A DNA stretch of 64,000 bases from Acanthacorydalis orientalis (Eukaryota; Arthropoda; Insecta; Megaloptera; Corydalidae): positions 49,500,425-49,564,424 of the forward strand of contig CM068317.1 in NCBI GenBank assembly GCA_034766995.1. The letters run 5' to 3'. The translations under genes and the position numbers were made by a program. The number at the start of each line of letters is the position of its first letter. The first letter of the stretch is position 1. Positions 46,229-58,789 of the stretch are shown here, in pieces. Below the pieces are notes generated by a model, which worked only from the letters and a program-made list of their open reading frames with translations, made no database searches and was not told where the DNA came from.

Positions 46229-46609
46229 GAATATATTGTAACTAATTTTAATTACATTTTATATATAAAATCTGTTTTAATATATGAACGATTCCTCAAG
46301 TAATGATATCAAATCGTGCTGAAAAAAAGTTAAATCACTATACTACAACTATTATAAGATGACACGCGTGCCAAAAATAATCTTAGTTAATAATAAATTC
46401 AAGTGATTTCAACGGAATAAGATATCAGGACAACACATAGTTATAAACACAAACGATTACAACGTTGAAACAATTTTTAAATGGGCAAGTATTAAAAAAA
46501 AAACTAAATCAAATGTGTTTTATTTATGAAAACAGGTAAGAGATAAAGATGTTTTCTTTTAAATACGAGATCAATCGAAAAGTCCATCAGACAAAATCAT
46601 AACTGTATC

Positions 46610-46990
46610 AGTGAACAGAACCGTTCTATCGATCCACACATTTGTCCATCAAACTTCATTACCAGAACGATTTATTGCTGAGAGTACTTGAAGTAAACGT
46701 GTTAATTTTCTTAATTTATGAGCTGTCAGATGGTCGTCTGCTAATGGTTTGATGCATCGCACGTAGCACATTAACAGTTCGTTAATAACTCCTACATACG
46801 ATGCGAACGTGTAGAGATCAATACGCGGATATTTAATAAGCGTTGGCGTTCCTATGTACGTTCGATAGAAATGTAGAAGAGAGTTTCAATGTTTGTACAC
46901 GTATTTGTGCTTTTAAGGGTCGAGCGTTTATAATTACGGCGTAACACCTGTTGTACCTAATCTTGTCATTAGTTCCGCTGTAGTTAATCC
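46610..46990. promoter_or_regulatory. Candidate cis-regulatory block
   Basis: Non-repetitive sequence dense in homeodomain-type ATTA/TAAT cores (GTTAATTTTCTTAATTTATG, GTTCGTTAATAAC, GTCATTAG) with a TGTCA-type site in GAGCTGTCAGATGG. No frame resembles a protein. A regulatory role is inferred. Confidence 0.35.
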
Positions 46991-47189
46991 AGCACTGATG
47001 CTTTCCATGTACATTAAATAAAATGTAATATGGAGAAAAATTAATCTAGCTTGTTTTTAAAAATATGGTTTTAATAGACCGCTTCGAGACCAAATGTGGT
47101 ATTTTGTGGATTCGAAATCATATTTCAGGCTTTGTAATCATTTTCATACATGAATTTTTTTGGGTTCTCGCCGCCCAAAGTAACTTTTT

Positions 47190-47620
47190 TCGATAAAAAA
47201 TGTTCAATAATTGATTATTAATCGTTTCTGTAAATGCATTTTTTCTGTTACCACACAAATCATCTTCTTTTGATTAAAAATATGCATGAATTTCTTCTCT
47301 TACCCCAAAAAATATCTTCTTTTGATCAAAAACATTCAAGAATTGATTATTAAACATTCTTGTAAATGATAGTTTCGTCTTACCCCAAAAATCATATCCG
47401 TTTCATCTAAAATGTTCAATATTTGATTATTATTCATTCCTGTGAACGAATTTCTGCTCTCATCCCGCAAAACAACTTCTTTTGATCAAAAATGTTCACG
47501 AATTGATTATTAATCATTCCTGTATATGATTTTTTTGTCTTACCCCACAAATCATCTTATTTTCATCAAAAATGTTCAATATTTGATTATAAATCATTTT
47601 TGATTGTTGTTTAATTCATT
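47190..47620. repeat. Tandem array, about 80-bp unit, five to six copies
   Basis: The unit contains CTTCTTTTGATCAAAAATG, TTCA.GAATTGATTATTAATC, ATTCCTGTAAATGATTTTTT and CTTACCCCAAAAATCA. The TTGATTAT landmark recurs near 47212, 47343, 47423, 47503 and 47583. This is the array form of a motif found singly at many other sites in the window. Confidence 0.85.
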
Positions 47621-47639
47621 TCAATTACAAACAATTTAA

Positions 47640-48070
47640 AAAGTATTTCCACAGACGACCGTACCGTTTCTGAACAATCGGCCTGGTATTCCACTCCGTC
47701 CATAATTTACGACCACGGTCACTGACCAAATTGTGTGCGACCTGAAGGAACGCGGCTTGAAGTGGAACTCGAGACCGAGTGGGTGAAAAATGTGTACGTT
47801 CAGGTGTTGATTTATCGTCGCGTCCGTTTGTTTTCGCCGATTCGAAAACTGCAGTGTGGCGGCGTCGGGAAAAAACAGGACCTGGAGGGGACGGGCGGAC
47901 GGTCGGTTACGACAAACGTTCATTGTGTTGGCGCTGCACACGAGTGCTTATCTCGGCAGCGCATGATCAATGGCCCTGCGTTCGTATTACTGCAGAAGCG
48001 GTTTTCAAACGTGTCCCGACGTTGGCGAGGAGTGCGCAAATTCGTTATAGTTGTTGCTGACCCAGATAAA
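47640..48070. other. GC-richer island
   Basis: Frames of 159 and 101 codons cross here on opposite strands, but both follow composition and neither resembles a known protein. Confidence 0.3.
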
Positions 48071-48513
48071 ACTATTGAACGATACCGAATGTTGAAAAGT
48101 TGGTGTACGGTTCACACTTCATTATACGATTGTATGTCCGGACAATGTATTCGCACGGATGGACAGGTTGTAAATGAAATACCAGCTATTCTGTATACGT
48201 TGAAAACGCTTTGAAAAATTCCAAACAGTTCACATCAAATCAAAATAACAACAGAATGTAGTTATTGTTCTGAATACTTGAAAAATGTATAAAAAAAATT
48301 AAAAAATGGCCATGTGCTTATAAATTTTACAAAAATATTCTCAATGCATAGAAGCAGTCTTTCTACATTATAAAAATGAAACAGTGATCCCGTTCCAGTG
48401 TCTCTCATTCGTTCTCCGATTGGTTGATATCAGAACAACGAAACAGGGTATACGATTTCAGTGTAAGACTAATAAGAAGTTTATTCAAAGTTGTACATAC
48501 TGAAGCTTTAGAG

Positions 48514-48914
48514 CAGCGGTTATTAACCTGTGAGGTGTGTCTCTCTTGGCGAGGAGCAAAGGGATTAATGGGAGGTGTGATTTTCATCTAAAAAGTAAAG
48601 GCAAGAAAAATGTTGGATTCCAGGTATGAATACGACTAGATTTGTCTAAGATTGAACCCCAAATTTGTGGTCTCATTGATCAGGAAAAGCAAAAACTATC
48701 TCATTAAATGGCACTTCATATAGAAAGACAGGAAGATGTTCTTGAAGAACAAAATTTTCTTTAATATTTCTGTGTATCCGAGGATGTTAAAATGAAATTT
48801 TAATATCATTTATGTAATTTATCAATTATTTATTGCTTTCGGAAAGTAGGGGCGATGTGAATTTTAAGTTTACTTCCGGGGGAGGCGTGAAATTAAAAAG
48901 GTTGAGAATCGCTG
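48514..48914. mobile_element. hAT-type MITE
   Basis: The inverted ends CAGCGGTTATTAACCT and AGGTTGAGAATCGCTG match the hAT consensus CAG.GGTTCTCAACCT. The flanking octamers CTTTAGAG and CCTAAGAG agree at six of eight positions, as expected for an old 8-bp target duplication. It is 401 bp with no transposase frame recognised. Confidence 0.8.
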
Positions 48915-49839
48915 CCTAAGAGTAAACATTTTTTTACACATTTTAAAATTGTATTTTGTTATGTTAGTTTTTATAAACTTTTCCAGTAAAAAATTTTAGA
49001 CTTACATTTTACACGGATAATTTTTGTATACAACTTGTTAACTACTGTTAATTGATAGGGAGGAGCGAGTGTTAATGACCTTCACGCTCATCCCATCCCC
49101 CTGAAATCGGCGAGTGTAGTGAGCAAGATGCGGAGCATAATTGTGGTAAAGAAAACACTTTTTCCACTACACAGACCATAGAAGTTTTTCTTATCAACAA
49201 GATTGACTTGATCGAATTTTGTGATGACTGTGTGACAAGAAAATAGTCAAGTTGTGAAGAGAAGTAAAATTCAATACTATCGTTTTATCGAGGCACATCG
49301 AACCATTGAACCAAGTATTATATATTCAAGATGGTATATTTTTTACAAAGTATTAAAAAACTGGTTGAATTTCTAGCAGTTTTCACATTAACTCAAAACC
49401 ATGAAAATCTTTCTGATCACAAAATAATTATTTACTATTTTTGATTGTTGTTTGTGTGCATTTCCATTGCAGCACCGTCATCCCTGTAGCATTGAGGCAC
49501 TGAAAAATATATGATATATGATTTATTTTATCTACCAGTCAATCGAAAATAAACCGTTTTAGACACACATTTCGTGTTCAAATCAATTAACCGAGAAATG
49601 AAATCAGATTCAATGTCAGTTGATACTCATTATCGATTTCTTCGTACAAAATCTACGATTAATGGACGAAATAAGCAATATATTCCGAATACTTTCATGA
49701 ATATCCCTCCAAGTACTTTCCAACGAATTATTCTACAAGTTACAGTGGAAAAACTTCTGCTCGAAACGCGAAATCCTGTAAAGATTTATCACGAACAGCG
49801 ACGACGGGCTCTCAACTCATAAGCTCTCTGCAGAAGATG

Positions 49840-50345
49840 AATTACGGCTAATACGTATCGTTTAAATCATACTTTCCTCAGTCCGATGAAGACACATAAT
49901 GAACATCCGTCTCGACTCCACTACACGGCACCGAACTCGTACATAATTCTCGAACTGACTAATTAATGAATAATTAACGGAAACGTCAGCCGTAACGGTT
50001 GTTAACGTCGCTGATAATTTATATCTATTAGACAGTTCGGTGATTTATTCACGAGATTATAGTTGTAGTCTGCGTATTTATTTGTACGGCCGATACTGTA
50101 AATATTGTTTTCGATACGGGAGGGCGCGGTATCTTCTCCCGGTAGCGCGCCCGAGGCAATGGTCCCGTCGGACGACGACGGCGAACGACCCGATAAATTA
50201 TTGAGCAAGTCGGATTACGGACGCCGCAAATAGTGCACGATGAATATTCTAATCTGTTTTTAACGGTCACGGGATCGAATAAATCTCGTACTGTGCGTGG
50301 AACGCGTTCAACGCGTTTCAACAGGGAGGGAAGGCGTGCGACTGA
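49840..50345. other. GC-richer island
   Basis: Balanced composition, strongest at 50090-50230. No exon was recognised. Confidence 0.3.
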
Positions 50346-50374
50346 TTCGAAAAAAATCAACCCCTATCTATGGT

Positions 50375-50514
50375 AATCAATGCGTATTTTTCAGACTCGC
50401 TAGACCAAGTGTATAGCCCTCAATGGAGATTATGTTCAGAAATAAAATCGATTTTTTTCCTAAAAAAAAACAATGATTAACTTGTTTTTTACTATACTTA
50501 TCAAACGACCCTCG
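50375..50514 (+). pseudogene. Mariner 3' end: last codons plus terminal repeat
   Basis: The plus strand reads R, stop, TKCIALNGDYVQK, stop at 50443-50445. This is the RWTKCIELNGDYVEK ending with Trp changed to a stop (TAG). The inverse terminal repeat ACTTATCAAACGACCCTCG follows, ending before TA at 50515. Confidence 0.8.
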
Positions 50515-50594
50515 TATATCTTATCTATCTACAGTCTATATTGATTTTAAAATCTACCTGGAATCTGAACAGATATGAACAGAAGATTGTAAAT

Positions 50595-50705
50595 GATATT
50601 AACATGAGTACGACGAAATAACACTTTCATTGAAAAAAATTAAGATTGAAATTCCAGAAAACAAAAACCGTAATTATTTTCCCATTCACCTAATACATTT
50701 TCATT
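50595..50705 (+). repeat. Dispersed repeat pair, copy B
   Basis: The counterpart of 42215-42325. Confidence 0.6.
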
Positions 50706-50834
50706 AATTAAATATTTTTCAGCTTTTGTTTTTCTACATTATATTGTTTATGTCACAAGTGAAAGAAAAAATGGGTTGTTAATTTAATATCAATTTTCTT
50801 CTGTTTTTCTATCTAGATATTGTTGTATAATTTT

Positions 50835-50927
50835 GTATGTATGTATATATATGTATATATACTCGTATGTATACATATATATATATATAGAGAGAGAGAG
50901 GGAGAGAGAGAAAGAAAGAGAGAGATA
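50835..50927. repeat. (TATG)n/(TA)n/(GA)n compound microsatellite
   Basis: Compound simple repeats. Confidence 0.95.
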
Positions 50928-50929
50928 AA

Positions 50930-51360
50930 TGCACAATAATATGTAGATAGGCAGACAGATACGGAGTGTAGAGCTAGTGTGAAGAGGGAAAGATTGCGCT
51001 ATCGTTTCGAATCGAGGGCACTAATTCACAAATACTCGTGGGCATTGGGCGCGCGTAACGTTCAGATTTGAATGGAACTGGGGGGATGGCCGCGTTGTGT
51101 GATTTACGACACGACGGTAATGTTTTATCTGACTGCACTTATTTATTACCCCCGCTGTTACTGCAATCAGGTCAAAAGGTGTCTGTCACGACGACTGCGA
51201 ACGGTTGCCCGACCTGTTATTTATGTACGGACGGGCGTTCAGTCCGTTTTTGATGCGCGAGTGCTTTGAAAGTTTTCGAGCGTCGCACGCTCAACGCTAA
51301 CAAGAAGATCGGTAGGAGACGGCGTGAGGATCGTGCTGATTTTTTAACGGGATCGAATGT
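50930..51360. other. GC-richer island
   Basis: Balanced composition, with no recognised gene. Confidence 0.3.
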
Positions 51361-52102
51361 AAAATTTCTGTGATTCTTGAAATTGAAAATTATCAATAAG
51401 TGGATGTGGTTATATTTCTATTATCTAAAATGATTTTTTTTATTTAAAATGCTCAATTAAAGATAATTATTGATTTTGTTTACGATTTATATACTTAAGA
51501 TAATTTTTATGTTAACACAACGCATCCGGGTTCGAGTAGATTCATGCACAGAACAGAGGAATCAACATTTTGACAAACCAAATATTATGGTTGGGGTTAT
51601 TGGGGGCTTAGGGCTTTTCGATAGCAAATCTCTTTTGTACAGTACAGAACAATCGACATTCTCGCAAAGCTACTTTCATGATCGAAAGTCTAGATCTAAA
51701 TGGATAGAGTTATCTCTTTAGTATTTTCCAGGTATTACCAGAATTGAATGAAATAATAATTCCGTGAAACTAATTGTAAATTAGAATTGAAAACACAAAC
51801 TAATTCCCTTTTTCCGTAGACAATGTGTTCGAGTTGTGGATACAGTGCTATCCATGCTCTGAAACCCTGAAATCAAGATGTAATCTAATTGACAAGTCCA
51901 AACAAGTTACCCGAAAACAACGAAATTCGATCATGGAAAACAGACTTACGAACAACAGTCTCAATGGCTGTAATTACGACTCCATAAATCCACATACTAT
52001 TTAGCTTTCAAGATATTCAAGAACCTACAAACTTGTGTATTAAAATATATTATCATTAGTCTTATAGTGAATTCAAACTTGAAACTGAGCTCGTGTATAC
52101 AA

Positions 52103-52105
<3 letters not shown>

Positions 52106-52135
<30 letters not shown>
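52106..52135. repeat. (TA)n microsatellite
   Basis: A pure TA run. Confidence 0.95.
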
Positions 52136-52138
<3 letters not shown>

Positions 52139-52524
52139 GTTTGCATGAATGTATGTACATATGTAAGCACATTCATTTAAATGAATTATTGTTCGCAACT
52201 CTAATAAAGATAACATTAATCTACAGCCGAAACGTTAAAATTCAAAAGCGCACGAGGAGAACAACACATATGAGCCACGGCTGTTGTTATCAAACTGATA
52301 TTAGGTAGTTGATTGTACTCCACGGTGTAATTACACAATATTTGGTGTAACATGAAATCTTTGCCGGTTAAATGAGCGAAGTTCGTACGAGAACTTTGAT
52401 AGCGAACGGTGTGTGCCGAAACTAAAGTTGTCGAGCTTTCGTTAAGCCGCGCTCGGATGGATGCGAACACACCGAACCGTGAACGATTCTTATCTAAAGA
52501 ACTGTCTTTTAGTCTTTCTCTCTC

Positions 52525-52527
<3 letters not shown>

Positions 52528-52585
<58 letters not shown>
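52528..52585. repeat. (TA)n microsatellite, left of a TA-inserted element
   Basis: Ends exactly at the CAGTG end of the following element. Confidence 0.95.
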
Positions 52586-52587
<2 letters not shown>

Positions 52588-53430
52588 GTGTCAGAAAAAT
52601 TAAAGTAATCAATGTTCCTTCTCATTTTTTTTTAATAAATTTGAAAAATATGAACAGAGTCTAATTATTTTTCTACTATTCTAATAGGAAAATACACCAG
52701 TTATAAGACAGTCTTGTGTTTGTATTAAAAGGGTTATGGCATGTTTTTGTTAGGTTAAACGACGACAGAGTCGAAGATTCAAGTTTTATATTTTTTTCTC
52801 CATGAGAAAAATGTAAAATGATCGTACGAATGAGAAGAGAAATATCGGACCGTTATTTCTTTTATGATCTTCGATAAAATAGTTTTATTCATACATACAA
52901 CCAAATTTTATTGGACGGGAGGGAAGTCGAGAAGAGCAGCACAGCGCCTCACACTTTAATGGGCCTCATTTTTTAACTCTATTAGAAAAAAATACATCAT
53001 TCCTATAAGTATTTATGATCTGCATTAACTGGATTTGTTTTAAGAAGACTTCCAGTTAGTATATAAAAACAAATTCCTGCATTTGAAAGATATTTGTCAC
53101 AATTTAAATGTGTTGTAGTGTCTACAGTTTTCTTGAAATTACTAGTGTAGCGACTAAATAGACTGGCGACGTTGAACATAAATTATCAGATAGCCAATAT
53201 TTTAGATTATTCTTAAACTGCTAGTAATAGTACTAAAACGCGAAAATCTTCCGTTGAATATTTTTTATACTTAAATAAATATTAAATATCATTGGACAAG
53301 CATAAAAAATTTATAGTTTCCTCCCTGTAGTTTTCAATTTTCAACTGCCTCAAACACATCACAAAAATTTTACAATTTTGTTAACCAAACGTTAACAAGG
53401 ATCACTGCACGCTTTATTTTTGTTTTACCC

Positions 53431-53432
<2 letters not shown>
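52586..53432. mobile_element. Tc1/mariner-type non-autonomous element between two (TA)n tracts
   Basis: Outer ends read inward as CAGTGTCAGAAAAATTAAAG and CAGGGTAAAACAAAAATAAA, similar over about 20 bases. TA lies immediately outside both ends, and each TA belongs to a long (TA)n tract. At 847 bp there is no recognisable transposase frame. It is probably an old element that landed in a TA array. Confidence 0.6.

Positions 53433-53436
<4 letters not shown>

Positions 53437-53494
<58 letters not shown>
53437..53494. repeat. (TA)n microsatellite, right of the element
   Basis: The continuation of the same kind of tract. Confidence 0.95.
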
Positions 53495-53497
<3 letters not shown>

Positions 53498-53499
53498 GA

Positions 53500-53890
53500 C
53501 ATGGGATTACATGTCTGGTCCTATTCGTTCCACTTTTATTTCCACGTCGACCACTTATTTTTTATCTGTTATTTTACGACCGCCGCACTATATCGGTTAA
53601 TCAATGGCTGTAGAAGAATGTCCGAGACATCTCCGATCGCAAACAACTTCTAGTATAAATGATTCAGAGTTACTACATTTATGTCGAAACTGTTCGCCGC
53701 GAAACGGGCGCCGGTCCATTTTTATAACGGTCCGTTTTATCGTGCCGGCGCGTGTTCGACTTTTCACAATTCGACGCTTGTTTCCGCTCTGCGGTTCTGG
53801 CGAAACACTGTTCTGCTGTGTACAAGACCTGCTCGTCACTCGACGTGACAGGCTAATTATAGAACGGTGACGGGCAGCTTTTATTTCAAA
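53500..53890. other. GC-richer island
   Basis: Long frames on both strands here have no similarity to known proteins. Confidence 0.3.
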
Positions 53891-54469
53891 GTCGATTCGT
53901 GAAACGATTCGTTGTGTTTCATGTTTTATAGGCGAGATTAAAGGTACACTTTGTATTATTACATGTTTGTGTTCGAACGCGTCTGCTCGTAGTGTAATAT
54001 TTGTTGTATCGGATACATTGTTGTATAGAGGTTTATAACATGAGTAAAAAAAATTAAATGATTGAATGTCGATACATGATATTTTAATAAGGCGTTGATG
54101 GAAATTAATTATATTTGAAAAACATGAGGTGTTTAGACACACTTGACATTAGAGACATAAATAAGCTAGTGGGTGATTTTTTTAATGAAAATGAATGACT
54201 TTCATCATGTTAAAAAATCATCATCTTATTTCGGAATTGAATTTTCACCTTAAACTACCAATCATACATTTATTTCTAACGTTCAGTAAATGATTATTCT
54301 TGATTAATGATTATACTCATTTGCAGGACGATGATTTCATCTCTGAAGAAATATATTACATTTTTTATATCTTAATTATTTGAAGAGAGGGAAAAATGCG
54401 TAGAAATGCTCCTAAATAGTCATAAAACACGAACAATAATCAATTATTGAACATTTTTGACCAAGTGTA

Positions 54470-55010
54470 TTGATGTGTGAGTGAAAAATTATCTGTGGTA
54501 GTAAATTCAATCACAGAATCAAAAAAAAAACGTTGAAGATTGATTTGAATACTAAAATGACAGTCAAATAAAGAGCTGGAATTATTTATGACTTAATATA
54601 TCAAATCTCATCATTTTTCAAGATGACAGCAGCGCGATTCAAAACCGTTGAAGTATTTTTTCAAAAATCATTAAATATTGAACATTTTGATCAAAAAAAG
54701 TGTTAACGTTTTTGTTATATGAGTAAAAAATCATCTGTGAAAGTAAATTCAGCGACAAGATCAAAAAAATCTTCGTAGATTGATTAGAATACTAAAATGG
54801 CAGTCAGATAAAGAGTTGAAATTAATTCTGTCTCAAGAATATCAAATCGAATCTCATTGTGGCAGTGTGAGTGAAAACTGATATGTGGAAGTAAATTCTG
54901 CCACGTAATCAAAAAATATTTTCAAATTAATTAGAATACTAAACTGACAGGCAGATAATGAGTTGAAATTCATTCCGATTCAAAAACATCAAATCCAATC
55001 ACAAAAATTA
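54470..55010. repeat. Diverged direct repeats, three copies
   Basis: The order GTGTGAGTGAAAA, ATCTGTG.AAGTAAATTC, AATCAAAAAA, TTAGAATACTAAAATGACAG, CAGATAAAGAGTTGAAATT and ATATCAAAT recurs. The AATACTAAA landmark is near 54547, 54787 and 54934. Confidence 0.75.
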
Positions 55011-55019
55011 GCATCGTCG

Positions 55020-56735
55020 TTCAAATTCATTGAATTAACATCCAAAAATCTTCACTCACTGACAATTTCTAATCATTTATTTGTGTGATGAATAAAAAAT
55101 CGATTTATAAAACCCCAATCATACAGTTAAAACATATTTTCGGTGAAGAATCTTAATATTTCTCAAAAATGCGACTCAAGGATATAAAAATAATCTTAAA
55201 TCGATCTCAAGCATTCTACTGTTTTAATTCAAATGAAAAAAAGATACCGAACTCGATTCAATTAATCGAAATAAATATGACCGAGACTAACAGACAGTGA
55301 ATTAGATTTAACAGAGGCGACCGTCATTTAGATTTCGGCAATAAAATAGCAAACACAGGACAGTTTAATTGCACGCACTAATCGAATCATCTCCATCGAT
55401 TATCTAAATTCGTTCTCGGGGCGTTCATGCAGAAGAAACGATGTAGTTCGACGTTTTTGTACCTCGGAACTTTGTTCAGATGTCGAATAAATATAATCTG
55501 GAACGTTTTCCGTTCATTGTTTGTACATGAAAGTCATTCAGGTATGAAAGATGACAGTTCGGTTTTGATTCTTTTATAAAATTAAGTTGTTGTTTTTTCA
55601 ATGAATTCATTTTCACACGATTTACAAAAAGAAAAGTCAGAAATTATCAATAATTGTTAATTGAATATTTCTTTAAATTCAAAACCAAATATTTAGTTGC
55701 CAGAAAAATGAATAGATGAGATTTTATATACAAATCATTGCCAAAAATCATTACACACAAATCATTTCCATAAATTATTCTCCTGATGACTCGCAAAGAT
55801 ATTTGTCTCCCGCATGGCAGACAAATACTCAAATGATTAACAAAAATGAACATCACTGATGGGATCACAAATACAGAAAATTGATTTTCGACATTCGATT
55901 TTTAATCAAATGAAAGAAAGGAAATGAAGACAAATAAAATCGCGATGGTCGATAGCCGACAGAGATCTAAACATTGTTTCATGCGAGACTTTAAAAAATG
56001 AACTGAGCGTCGAATAAAGTTTCTAGATTGGAAAAACTCAGTTAAGAACCTTAGAGAATTGACAAAATATTTTTTTTAGCTTTCGTTTTTCTCTCTTATA
56101 TTGTTTACAAGTTACGAGAAAAAACGTAATTATATTCCTACCAATCTAATAATTAATTTCTAACATGTAAAACAGGTTCTTTGTAGTTTCATTTCTCTCT
56201 CTTAATCATCTGATATGTCAGGAAGAGAATTTCATGACTTATGGGACAACAAATCTAAGATGATATACGATGCTAAAGGTCTTTCTACAAAAACGAATAA
56301 ACATGAAGTGCTTGAATATCGAAGAAAGAAAGAAGTGGTCGGTTTGAAACTGTAAGACAAGGAAAGAGTATGAAACGAAAAAAAAATCGAATGGAATTTG
56401 ACATGGAGATTTTTTTCATATTTTTTTAAAATATTACTGAGCCATGTTAAGATAATATGACAATGGAGATGAGCATCATCTTGTCGATACACCGACCGGA
56501 TCACACATACACAAATACATGATTAAAACATCAACAAATTATCGTTTGGAATAAAAACTATTCCATGCAAATTTCCAATCACATTTAGTATATTTATAAA
56601 TAAGTACGAAAACGATCATCCTGTGTATACTAGTACATAAACATCATTAACGTTACATTGAAAAAGATCACAGCCGTATTATTCACTTTGCCAAAGAGCG
56701 ATCGTTCCATTTAATGTCATCTTTTTGTTCAATAT
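55020..56735. other. AT-rich stretch with a small island at 55300-55470
   Basis: No genes recognised. A weak relative of the 42.2/50.6 kb repeat lies near 56060-56160. Confidence 0.35.
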
Positions 56736-56741
56736 AATATA

Positions 56742-56753
56742 ACACACACACAC

Positions 56754-56837
<84 letters not shown>

Positions 56838-56838
56838 T
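56742..56838. repeat. (CA)n/(TA)n microsatellite
   Basis: CA then a long TA tract with TATG interruptions. Confidence 0.95.
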
Positions 56839-57045
56839 CATATTAATTTTTCGCTCGTTGAACATTTCAAATAAATACAAGTCGAGACCAAATTAGGTGA
56901 TATTAAATCAAAAGCTTCACGAACGCACAAGTTCTTTATACCCACGTTCATGTGACGAATCGCTGAAGGAAGAACGATGGAAATAATTGACGTGTGTACC
57001 GTTCAACAGAGGAATCGTTTTATGTTCGACGTTCTTTTTATATGC

Positions 57046-57060
57046 CCACACACACACACA

Positions 57061-57099
<39 letters not shown>
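57046..57099. repeat. (CA)n/(TA)n microsatellite
   Basis: Same compound form as the preceding tract. Confidence 0.95.
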
Positions 57100-57102
<3 letters not shown>

Positions 57103-57588
57103 TAGACACGTATAAAATTTTGTTTCTCTTCTTGTGTACCGATCCGTCTTAATTAGTTGAATAGAAAGACACGTGGATGATTAATTAGAGAAAGAATTTT
57201 ATACAATTCCGTTTGAATTCTGTGCGTCGTGAAAATGTCTGAATGTAGAACGGTAATAATTTGCTTTTCGTTTACAAACAAACCGACTAATTTAGTGTTT
57301 TCTTCGATCGATTCGATTGCAGGTGTGCGATGAATTTAGAACAGCAGGAGAGTCGGCACAGAAATCAATACGTGTCACGAAATCAGAAATGAAATGCTTG
57401 TAAAGTAAGAGCACGGTTTCAGGCTTATACGAAATCGGGCAGGTGGAAACGATGTCATTCGCAGGTTGTTGAAAAAAGTAGCCTTTCTTTCAGTCGCAAA
57501 ATCATATATAATTATCACTAACGAAAAGTTAGTAACAATTGGATAAATATCGATTAATAATCAGGGAGTGGAACCTCTTCTCTTCCCC

Positions 57589-57640
57589 TTAACCCTTTCC
57601 AACCGTCTCGAAAGGTGAGTTTTTTATGCAACTATCGGCA
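57589..57640. mobile_element. piggyBac-type end
   Basis: TTAACCCTTTCCAACCGTCT. TTAA followed by CCCTTT is the usual form of a piggyBac-type terminus. No partner end or coding part was found nearby. Confidence 0.45.
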
Positions 57641-57784
57641 GGTATCGAAATCACTATTGAACCTAGTACCGAATCAACGATTACAACCTTAACTTTAACA
57701 TATAAAATAGATAAATCTGATTTTCTAGGTCTTAATTGAATCTAATTCTGAGATTTTTCTCACACCTGAACGTTCTGAGAATGA

Positions 57785-57860
57785 AAGCGTCGCCATCGAA
57801 ATGAACTTATGCGAAAATCAAAAATGATTAATGTTCGTTTATTGAACATTTGTGATCAGG
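57785..57860 (-). repeat. Minus-strand copy of the dispersed AT-rich motif
   Basis: CATTTCGATGGCGACG and AATGTTCAATAAACGAACAT read on the minus strand, showing that the motif occurs in both orientations. Confidence 0.5.
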
Positions 57861-58032
57861 AGGAATCGGCGTTTTAGTTTGTGGCGTGAAGAAGGATTCA
57901 TCTGTCGAACGAAATTAAAAAAAGTTTCCTTTTGTTAAAGTGAAAAGTAACAATTTTTATAATAAAAAAATCCATTTGTCTTGCATGAAGAATTATTTCT
58001 GTTATCGAATCCTCGTCTTTCTCTCTCGGTTC

Positions 58033-58035
<3 letters not shown>

Positions 58036-58072
<37 letters not shown>
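58036..58072. repeat. (TA)n microsatellite
   Basis: A pure TA run. Confidence 0.95.
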
Positions 58073-58075
<3 letters not shown>

Positions 58076-58079
58076 TATA

Positions 58080-58520
58080 TTTATATTCCGTCCCCGTCGT
58101 ATAGTTTCGCGTGCATCCGCCCGGACGATTTGACACATTTTCCGATCCGTCCGTGTCACATTAATATGTCATAATTCATAATTTGTAATAATTACAGTTA
58201 TCCGAGCATTATGACACTGTTCCGTCACAACAATGTAACGACATTGTGTCGTCGTCCGTAGCGCACGCTTTTCGAACGGCGGACTATTAATCATAATACG
58301 ATTTTTTCTTCGCGTCGCCCATCCGGGCAACTTCCGTTGCCCGCTTTTGTGATTCTTGTGACGACGAGTTTGACGCGCATTCTTTTTTCGACGGACATTG
58401 AACAATCCGTACGCACGGATCGCTGCGGGACGATTTTAAAATTGAAATTATCCGACACGGATTTTGCACTGTCGGTTGTTCGGACGGGTTCCGGGACACG
58501 CGAATCGACCGGAAAAACAT
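58080..58520. other. GC-richer island
   Basis: Lys/Arg-rich minus-strand frames here follow composition. No recognised gene. Confidence 0.3.
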
Positions 58521-58789
58521 TTAGCTGGGGACGTATCGTTAGAGAAGAGATTTTTTTTAATACATTAGTGTTATGTATCCACCTTAACTAATGTACTCAT
58601 TTTTTTTAATTATCATATTCTTTAATGAGACATACATTCATCGGTCAGACAATCAAAATTTTTTCCTATTAAACACATTAAATGAATGACACAGACTGTA
58701 ACTGCAATATTTTATACCTCCACTCATAACTGCCGAACGATATTCTCAGCTTCAAACTTACAAGAATCACTCTTGTTTTAACGCATACT

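Noticed and set aside
47735..48214. 159-codon plus-strand frame, with a 101-codon frame on the other strand
   Set aside because: It lies in a GC-richer island where stops are rare. There is no recognisable motif, no splice structure, and opposing frames are equally open.
53597..54142. 181-codon minus-strand frame
   Set aside because: It spans an island and adjacent AT-rich sequence without any protein-like motif. A plus-strand frame overlaps it.
57604..57609. GTGAGT donor after CTCGAAAG
   Set aside because: It lies a few bases inside a piggyBac-type TTAA end, so it is transposon sequence.
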